In this document: positions 52,977-58,005 of the stretch, piece after piece
Numbering within the stretch: position 1 is the first letter of the stretch
Layout of the letters: each line of letters opens with the position of its first letter
DNA from: an uncultured Myxococcales bacterium
Lineage (GTDB): Bacteria; Myxococcota_A; Polyangia; Polyangiales; Polyangiaceae
DNA: 58,005 bases
Reading direction: 5' to 3'
Assembly (NCBI GenBank): GCA_937872925.1
Contig: CALMUT010000035.1
Span: forward strand, 1 to 58,005
Position numbers and translations under genes: made by a program
The notes under the pieces: generated by a model
Told to the model about the DNA's origin: nothing
The model's database searches: none
The model's input: the letters and a program-made list of their open reading frames with translations, nothing else

Positions 52977-53741
52977 ATGATGCAACTGTCGCGCGTCGCC
53001 AGAATTGGCGGTGCGGTTTCCACATCGCTTCTCGCGTTTTCACTTTTCGGCTGCGCGGGGTCCGCGTCCTCGGGCGCTGCTAGCGCCAAGGACGGTGTGA
53101 CGCGCCGCGACACGCGGATTGTGCACGAAGACTGCGACATCAAAGCGGGCAGTGCCGAGAAGCTGGACGCCAACGGCGACGGCAAGCCAGACGTGGTGCT
53201 GGTGAAGTCCGGCAGCAGGGAAGTCTGTCGAGCCGTCGACCTCAACTTTGACGGTCATTGGGACTCCTGGAGCTATTTCGACGGTGGCGGCCAGCTGCGA
53301 CGTCGCGAACGTGACTACGATCGCGATGGGCGCGTCGAAGAAATCAATCTGTACAAGGGAGGCGCCCTCGCTGAGCAGCATCGGGCGACCAACCTGGCGG
53401 ACAAGCTCGATACCTGGCACTTCTATTCTGCGGGCAAGCTGGCGCGCACGGAGCGGGATTCCGACGGCGACGGCGTCGTCGACCAGTGGTGGGAGTACAA
53501 GGCAGAGAAGTGCCCGCTGATTCACTCGGATATCGATGGCGATGGCCGGCCGGACCCGGGCGCGACCGTGGACTACTGCAAAGCCACGGGCTACGTGCCC
53601 CCAGATCGTTACGGCCCGAAGGCGACGAAACACACCTTCGAGGGCCCCGGCGCGGCGCCTGAGGAGCTCGAAAACAAGGAGCAAGGCGAGGGCGGGACGG
53701 CTCCGGCTCCGGCTCCGGAACCGAAAGAGGACAAGAAGTGA
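52977..53741 (+). CDS. Lipoprotein with Asp-rich calcium-loop repeats (1)
   Basis: A 254-residue lipoprotein (lipobox FSLFGC). The mature part has several EF-hand-like loops, DANGDGKPD, DRDGRVEE, DSDGDGVVD and DIDGDGRPD, spaced by about 40 residues with WxxW-type strands between (WDSWSYFDGGGQLRRRERDY; WHFYSAGKLARTERD). Such DxDGDGxxD loops bind Ca2+ in thrombospondin-3 and dockerin-like proteins. The C-terminus is Pro/Ala/Glu-rich. ATG at 52977 or 52980; a frame open from 52884 lies before the signal peptide. Overlaps the next, similar gene. Confidence 0.75.
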   Translation: MMQLSRVARIGGAVSTSLLAFSLFGCAGSASSGAASAKDGVTRRDTRIVHEDCDIKAGSAEKLDANGDGKPDVVLVKSGSREVCRAVDLNFDGHWDSWSYFDGGGQLRRRERDYDRDGRVEEINLYKGGALAEQHRATNLADKLDTWHFYSAGKLARTERDSDGDGVVDQWWEYKAEKCPLIHSDIDGDGRPDPGATVDYCKATGYVPPDRYGPKATKHTFEGPGAAPEELENKEQGEGGTAPAPAPEPKEDKK

Positions 53742-54487
53742 TGCCCGGCCGCTACCTGCTCGGTCTCTTTGCGCTACTCGCTTCCGCTGCTGCATTTTCC
53801 TGCGGTGGCAGCGAGAAGAAAACCGCTACTGCTCCGAAGGGCATGGACCGCGCCGTCGACGAACATGGCGAAGAAGACCGATCCCGCTGCGACTACAAGG
53901 GACGTGCGGACCGCGAGGTCTTTGAGACCACCGGCCCGAACGCGATCCAACCCAACATCCGCCGTGTCTTCGCCATTGTCGGCGAAGGCGAGGATGCCCG
54001 CCGCGCGCTTTTGTGTCGCGAAGTGGATACCAATCTCGATGGCGTCAAGGATGTCGTCCGCACCTACAACGACAAGGGCGATGCGCTCTTCGAGCAAGCA
54101 GACGCCGACTATGACGGCCGTATCGACACTTGGATCTCGTTTGCGCGCGGGCGAATTTCCAAGGTTCAGGTAGACGTCAATCGCGACGGCAAGCCGGACC
54201 AAGTGCGCTTCTACGTCGACGGCAAGCTAAGCCGCATGCAGCGCGACACCAACTTCAACGGCAAGCCCGATGTCTGGGAAATCTATGACGACGGGCGTCT
54301 CAGCCGCATGGGAGTGGATCTTGACCATGACGGTCGTGTGGACCGCTGGGACCGCGACGAAGAGCTGATGCGCCAAGAAGCGCTGAAAGAGCGCGAAGAA
54401 GAGGAAAAGGCGGAACGCGAGGCGGATGCTGGAGCCGCAGCTTCGGACGCAGCCACTGACGCCTACGTCAGCGCGCGCAAACGGTGA
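53741..54487 (+). CDS. Lipoprotein with Asp-rich calcium-loop repeats (2)
   Basis: A 248-residue lipoprotein (lipobox AAFSC) with the same plan as the preceding gene: DTNLDGVKD, DADYDGRID, DVNRDGKPD, DTNFNGKPD and DLDHDGRVD loops separated by short strands (RFYVDGKLSRMQRD; WEIYDDGRLSRMGVD). It ends in a charged coiled-coil (EALKEREEEEKAEREAD). The start overlaps the upstream stop by one base (TGATG). The two proteins look like diverged tandem duplicates. Surface or periplasmic, function unknown. Confidence 0.75.
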   Translation: MPGRYLLGLFALLASAAAFSCGGSEKKTATAPKGMDRAVDEHGEEDRSRCDYKGRADREVFETTGPNAIQPNIRRVFAIVGEGEDARRALLCREVDTNLDGVKDVVRTYNDKGDALFEQADADYDGRIDTWISFARGRISKVQVDVNRDGKPDQVRFYVDGKLSRMQRDTNFNGKPDVWEIYDDGRLSRMGVDLDHDGRVDRWDRDEELMRQEALKEREEEEKAEREADAGAAASDAATDAYVSARKR

Positions 54488-54548
54488 GCGCGACGCCGCG
54501 CTCCGGGCGCGTCTTGCCACGGTGCGCGCAGCGTCGCTCAAAAGACCC

Positions 54549-55655
54549 ATGACTCAGAGCGTTCGCCTTCAGAAAGTGCTCGCCAGCTGCGGCGTGGCGT
54601 CGCGGCGGCGTTCGGAGGAGCTCATCGTCGAGGGGCGCGTGCGTGTCGACGGGCGGATTGTGACGGAGCTCGGTACGCGAGTCGATCCGCGCAAGCAACG
54701 CATTGAGGTGGACGGTCGGCGGGTGACCCACGACGCGCTGGTGTACATCGTGTTGCACAAGCCTCGCGGAGTCATGAGCACGCTCAGCGATCCGGAGAAG
54801 CGCCGCACCGTGGTCGACCTGACCCGTGACGTTGGGATCCGTGTCGCACCCGTGGGGCGCCTCGACTTCAATACCAGTGGCGTGCTCTTGCTGACAAACG
54901 ACGGCGATTTCGCCAGCGGGCTGTCACATCCAAGCGCTGGCGTGCCCAAAGAGTACCTGGCGAAGGTGCATGGCGTTGTCGATGACGCAGTGCTGGAACG
55001 TCTCAGTAGCAGCATCCAAATCGACGCCAGCAAGACCGTGCCGGCGAAGGTATTCGTTGCGCGTCGCGAGGGGGACAAAACTTGGCTGCGGATCACGCTG
55101 CGGGAGGGCAAGAACCGCCAGGTGCGACGCCTGGTGGAGCACGCCGGTCTTTCGTTGATGCGGCTGTCGCGAGTGGGTTACGCCGGCATCGGAGTTGACG
55201 ACCTGCCCATGGGGCGCTGGCGATCCCTCACGGTCGATGAGCTCAAGGCCCTCAAGCACGACTTCGGCGTGCCCAAGCGTGTGCGCGCGGGCGAGCGCGC
55301 GTTTCATTCTGGCGTGCCTACAGCCGGAGGCGTGGGCACCCGTGCGGTGGGCACGCGTACGGGTCGCTCGCGGTCGGGACGCGCGGGGAGCGGCGAGGTG
55401 CCGCCTTCGCCCCGGGGAGCTGCGGCCAGGCGCGGCGCCAAGGCCGCGGGGGCAAGCAAAGCTGACAGCGGGCGCAGCGCCAAGGCCACGGGGGCAGGCA
55501 AAGCTGGCAGCGGGCGCAGCGCCGAGTCAGCCAAGGGGCGGGGAGCGCCCCGGGGGAGTCAGCCGGAACGCGCGCGCGGCGCGAAGCCATCGCCAAAGAA
55601 CGCTTCGGCGGGTCGCTCGAAGAAGCGTTCGTCGCAAAAGAAGACTCGACGCTAG
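54549..55655 (+). CDS. rluB: RluB/RsuA-type pseudouridine synthase with basic tail
   Basis: A 368-residue enzyme. An S4 domain (VRLQKVLASCGVASRRRSEE) is followed by the RsuA-type catalytic domain with APVGRLDFNTSGVLLLTNDG (the Asp of RLD is catalytic) and LREGKNRQVRRLVEHAGL. Length and S4 domain fit RluB, which acts on U2605 of 23S rRNA. The last ~120 residues are a basic, low-complexity Gly/Ala/Arg/Lys/Ser tail with a 14-residue repeat, not part of the usual enzyme. The start is the ATG at 54549; an upstream frame from 54426 overlaps the lipoprotein gene. Confidence 0.9.
   Translation: MTQSVRLQKVLASCGVASRRRSEELIVEGRVRVDGRIVTELGTRVDPRKQRIEVDGRRVTHDALVYIVLHKPRGVMSTLSDPEKRRTVVDLTRDVGIRVAPVGRLDFNTSGVLLLTNDGDFASGLSHPSAGVPKEYLAKVHGVVDDAVLERLSSSIQIDASKTVPAKVFVARREGDKTWLRITLREGKNRQVRRLVEHAGLSLMRLSRVGYAGIGVDDLPMGRWRSLTVDELKALKHDFGVPKRVRAGERAFHSGVPTAGGVGTRAVGTRTGRSRSGRAGSGEVPPSPRGAAARRGAKAAGASKADSGRSAKATGAGKAGSGRSAESAKGRGAPRGSQPERARGAKPSPKNASAGRSKKRSSQKKTRR
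55435..55518 (+). repeat. 42-base tandem repeat (two copies) in the rluB tail
   Basis: Two copies, starting at 55435 and 55477, with few differences, encode AKAAGASKADSGRS and AKATGAGKAGSGRS. Likely arose by slippage; part of the disordered basic tail, perhaps RNA-binding. Confidence 0.8.
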
Positions 55656-55707
55656 CGCGGCTTTCGTTGGGTCGCGGTGCGAGCGCAGCCCGCCCACGCT
55701 CCGCAGC

Positions 55708-56331
55708 CTAGAGATCCGTCACGGCAGCCATGGACCGGTCGTGGGGCTTGCCGAGCACTAGCAGAGACACGGCAGCACCAACGAGGGCAAGGAACATATC
55801 CCACTGCGCGTCCCAAACGTCGCCTTGACTCCCAAGAAACGCGGTGCCGACGTCCGAGGCCACCAGCAGCGTGGTCCACCACTCCAGCAGCTCCCAGAAC
55901 GCACCAATCGCCAGGCACACACTGCAGACCAGGAAGAACAGCCACTTGCCGCGAACCAGCGGCGAAGTGCGCAGCAATATTTCCCGGGTGACGAGCGCAG
56001 GAAAGAAGCCGAGGGCGACGTGCCCGATGCGATCGTAGTGGTTGCGCGACAGGTCGAAGGCGTCCTTGGCCCAGTTGCCGAGGGGCGTCGCCGCGTAAGT
56101 ATAGAACCCGCCGTAGATCAGAATCAGCATGTGCAAAAAGACACAGACGTAGACTAGGTTTGACATGCGGAAGCGCCGATATACGCCCGCAAGCACCGCG
56201 ACGCCCACGAGCCCAGGCCCGACTTCTAGCGCCCAGTTGAGCCGCCCAGCAGGGGGCGCGATGGCCGTGGCGACGCACAGCGCCAGGAGGGCGAGCAACA
56301 GCGTGGTGGGCAAGCGGTCGTTGGGGGTCAT
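55708..56331 (-). CDS. DUF2238 (YjdF-like) polytopic membrane protein
   Basis: A 207-residue protein with about six membrane helices. Family motifs: HMLILIYGGFYTYAATPLGN, RNHYDRIGHVALGFFPALVT, and AFWELLEWWTTLLVASDVGT with LGSQGDVWDAQWDMFLAL. The conserved D-H-x-H and E-W residues lie in or near the membrane. Function of the family is unknown. The ATG at 56331 overlaps the upstream stop (ATGA); a frame open from 56805 is inside the neighbour and rejected. Confidence 0.85.
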   Translation of the reverse strand: MTPNDRLPTTLLLALLALCVATAIAPPAGRLNWALEVGPGLVGVAVLAGVYRRFRMSNLVYVCVFLHMLILIYGGFYTYAATPLGNWAKDAFDLSRNHYDRIGHVALGFFPALVTREILLRTSPLVRGKWLFFLVCSVCLAIGAFWELLEWWTTLLVASDVGTAFLGSQGDVWDAQWDMFLALVGAAVSLLVLGKPHDRSMAAVTDL

Positions 56332-57278
56332 GGCACTGGCACAAAGACGATCTTGTCGTCCTGCTCTGGGTTGTCGGAGGCGTGTACTTCGATTTGAAGG
56401 CCGTTGCAGCTGCGTGCGAGCACCACGGGGGCGATCGCGCCTTTGGAACAAGCGTTCTCCGGATGGCTCGGACTCAGGGTTGCCGACACCAGGGTTGTCA
56501 CGGTGGCGATGGCCTCCGCCCGAGCGAGCGCCGCGCTGGGACGGACGGAACGCAGATTCTCGGCCTCGGCGACGCGGTTGAATAGCTCGGGTCCCTGGAT
56601 GATCGCGCCTCTCACTGCTCCCTGTTCGAGACGCAGCACGACGTCGAACAACGCTCGCCGGGCGCGCAGGCGGCCCGAGTCGGGGATCGCGTATGGCAAG
56701 CTCACGGCTTTGACGCAACGTTCTGTCGAGCAGCGCGCAGCGGGTTCGAGCATGCGAAAGCGATAGATGAACTCGTGGGGCAGTTCGTGGGTCCGGATCC
56801 CCCACTTGGGCAGGGTCGCAAGCGCACCGATCCAGGTTTGAAACTCTGAAACGACCTGGCCGCGCATCCGATCCGCGTCGGAGAGCTTCTCTTCCAGCGC
56901 GGCGCCCTGCTCTGTGAGCTCCGCGGCGCGTCGGCGCTCGTAGGCCTCGGCGAGAGCAAGCTCGGCGAGGCGTTCGGTGGCGTTCGTGGCGTGCGGGCCC
57001 CGGGGCAGGTGGTCCAGATAGCGCACCAGGCCGCCGCGGGTGGCACGTGCTGCTTCAAAATAGCGGGGCTCGGCGCTGTTGAACCAGCGGCGCACGGCCG
57101 CGCCGTAGCGCCCTCGGGGGTGGCGGCGCAGGTAAGCGTCGCTCTCGCGCAGCCGCTGTTCCACCGTGTCGGAAACCCGTACGCGCCGGTAGGCCTCGTA
57201 CTCCGCTTTGTCCATGGTGAGCGTCGCGCAAGCGCCTGTGGCCGTGCACACAAGAGCCATGGCTGCCAGCCGCCTCAC
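56328..57278 (-). CDS. Exported helical lipoprotein candidate
   Basis: About 316 residues from GTG 57278, which overlaps the upstream stop (GTGA); ATG 57308 would overlap it by 34 bases. The N-terminus VRRLAAMALVCTATGACATL looks like a lipoprotein signal (lipobox TGAC, imperfect). The mature part is helical with many Arg/Glu (RVSDTVEQRLRESDAYLRRH; YERRRAAELTEQGAALEEKL) and a Cys pair in RCSTERCVKAVSLPY. No known domain. Second-last gene of the four-gene operon. Confidence 0.65.
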   Translation of the reverse strand: MRRLAAMALVCTATGACATLTMDKAEYEAYRRVRVSDTVEQRLRESDAYLRRHPRGRYGAAVRRWFNSAEPRYFEAARATRGGLVRYLDHLPRGPHATNATERLAELALAEAYERRRAAELTEQGAALEEKLSDADRMRGQVVSEFQTWIGALATLPKWGIRTHELPHEFIYRFRMLEPAARCSTERCVKAVSLPYAIPDSGRLRARRALFDVVLRLEQGAVRGAIIQGPELFNRVAEAENLRSVRPSAALARAEAIATVTTLVSATLSPSHPENACSKGAIAPVVLARSCNGLQIEVHASDNPEQDDKIVFVPVP

Positions 57279-57667
57279 GGCGTGCCTCGCGCTGGACAGA
57301 AGTTGCATTCTGAGGGAACCGCGGGCGCGACGTCGGACATGAACGCCCGGTAGTCGTCACAGCTGGCGTGGAAAAGCGCGCGCAGACACACCTCCCCGTC
57401 ATGCACCAGCGGCAGGCAATCCTGCGGGAAAGCCGTATCGAAGGGGACCGCGTCGTCGCAGGCGTCGTCACAGGCCTTCGACGCCAGCCCGCACTCTTCG
57501 CAGCGCTCGCAATCCGTGGCCTTCTTGTTGCTAAAGAAGGTTGGCGCGTCCATCAAGGTCGGCTCCTGCCCGCAGCCACCGATGTCGCCGGGAGTGGGTG
57601 CCAAGGAGAGCAGTCCGAATACGCTGGCTGCCAAAAGCGCCAGGGTCTGGTGCGCTGGCCGAGTCAT
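57275..57667 (-). CDS. Small Cys-rich exported protein
   Basis: A 130-residue protein with an N-terminal hydrophobic segment and about eleven cysteines, mostly in DCERCEECGLASKACDDAC and later DCLPLVHDGEVC, SECNFCPARG. Probably exported and disulfide-bonded. It overlaps its neighbours at both ends (ATGA and GTGA). Function unknown. Confidence 0.65.
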   Translation of the reverse strand: MTRPAHQTLALLAASVFGLLSLAPTPGDIGGCGQEPTLMDAPTFFSNKKATDCERCEECGLASKACDDACDDAVPFDTAFPQDCLPLVHDGEVCLRALFHASCDDYRAFMSDVAPAVPSECNFCPARGTP

Positions 57668-58005
57668 GGCAGCACCTCGTAGCCGATCGCGATGCCGGCT
57701 TGCGCGGAAAGCAGCGGGATCGCCGTAGCCGCCGTGTCTTGGGTGGCTGCGCCGTAGAACAGACTACCGATGACTTCCGCGCTGAGCCCAATCCCCGCCG
57801 TGAGCCAGTACACGCCGCCGACCCCGATTTCGTAGCCCAGGTTCGGATCTGGCTCGAACACAAGGGGGAGCCCGGCCCGAGCGTAGACCAGGAAGTGGGG
57901 CGGGAGCCGGAGCCCAATTTGGTAGGCGGGGGTCATATCTTCTTTGGTCACTCCCGCCGTGGCCACCGACAGCGCCAAGGCCCCACCGTGCATTAGTCCG
58001 CTAGG
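57664..58005 (-). CDS. Outer-membrane barrel-like protein, 5' end outside window
   Basis: The frame is open to the window edge, so the gene starts further upstream. About 113 residues are visible, rich in alternating strands (AYQIGLRLPPHFLVYARAGL; IGVGGVYWLTAGIGLSAEVI) as in small outer-membrane barrels. The ATG at 57993 is probably internal. It overlaps the Cys-rich gene by four bases (ATGA). Confidence 0.6.
   Translation of the reverse strand, partial: PSGLMHGGALALSVATAGVTKEDMTPAYQIGLRLPPHFLVYARAGLPLVFEPDPNLGYEIGVGGVYWLTAGIGLSAEVIGSLFYGAATQDTAATAIPLLSAQAGIAIGYEVLP

Overview
The window is GC-rich, gene-dense bacterial DNA that looks like a member of the Myxococcota, most likely class Polyangia. 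The evidence is a block of adventurous-gliding (glt/agl-type) motility genes, a myxobacterial-style PilZ protein, many lipoproteins, Cys-rich secreted proteins with Gly/Thr linkers, and several outer-membrane barrels. The phylum call rests on gene content and is firm; the class is inference. There is no rRNA, tRNA, phage, IS element or CRISPR array that I can see. The first 27 bases are Illumina adapter, so the window begins at a contig end. The last gene on the right is cut off at the window edge.

Layout. 28-1540 (-): der (partial) and era GTPases. 1696-4694 (+): a GT39-type membrane glycosyltransferase and a PilZ protein. 4709-6518 (-): ECF sigma factor with a zinc-finger/TPR anti-sigma-like partner. 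6854-18119 (+): a seven-gene envelope/motility operon (Ala/Asp/Lys-rich exported protein, two large TPR proteins, a GltE-like TPR lipoprotein, two small membrane or exported proteins, and a GltG-like TonB-type protein). 18457-21114 (+): an exported coiled-coil protein, an outer-membrane barrel and a short polysaccharide-export (OPX) lipoprotein. 21122-28583: mixed housekeeping and membrane genes (maf, GT39-like, RluD-type, flippase-like, MoxR, enoyl-CoA hydratase). 28758-33022 (+): an acyl carrier protein followed by two ketosynthases, each fused to a second, Cys-less ketosynthase-like half. 33111-36962: lipoproteins, patatin, zinc-ribbon protein and a class II amidotransferase-like protein. 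37171-46063 (mostly +): a haem-oxygenase-fold oxidase candidate with an NAD(P)-binding partner, C2/PDZ lipoprotein, YgfZ, cysteine synthase, PaaG-like isomerase (-), MazG, RlmN and a phosphohexomutase. 46104-47790 (+): barrel and Cys-rich lipoprotein. 47867-52622 (-): M16 peptidase pair, LepA and a ribbon-helix-helix protein. 52977-55655 (+): two Asp-rich calcium-loop lipoproteins and an RluB-type pseudouridine synthase. 55708-58005 (-): a tightly overlapping four-gene envelope operon.

How the parts work together. The most coherent system is 6854-18119. Its last gene encodes a single-pass protein whose membrane helix carries a TonB-like Ser-x3-His motif and whose C-terminus is the AgmX/PglI TonB-like domain. 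The gene just upstream encodes a three-helix protein with ExbB/TolQ topology. Together with the periplasmic TPR proteins and the TPR lipoprotein this looks like a proton-motive-force-linked trans-envelope machine of the gliding type. The OPX/barrel genes next door would export a polysaccharide. The second unusual locus is the ACP plus two KS/KS-half fusions at 28758-33022. Several genes (era, moxR, the ACP gene, the oxidase candidate, the C2/PDZ gene, the PaaG-like gene, the phosphohexomutase gene) have a -10-like hexamer 6-10 bases before the start codon and mostly lack a ribosome-binding site, which suggests leaderless mRNAs.
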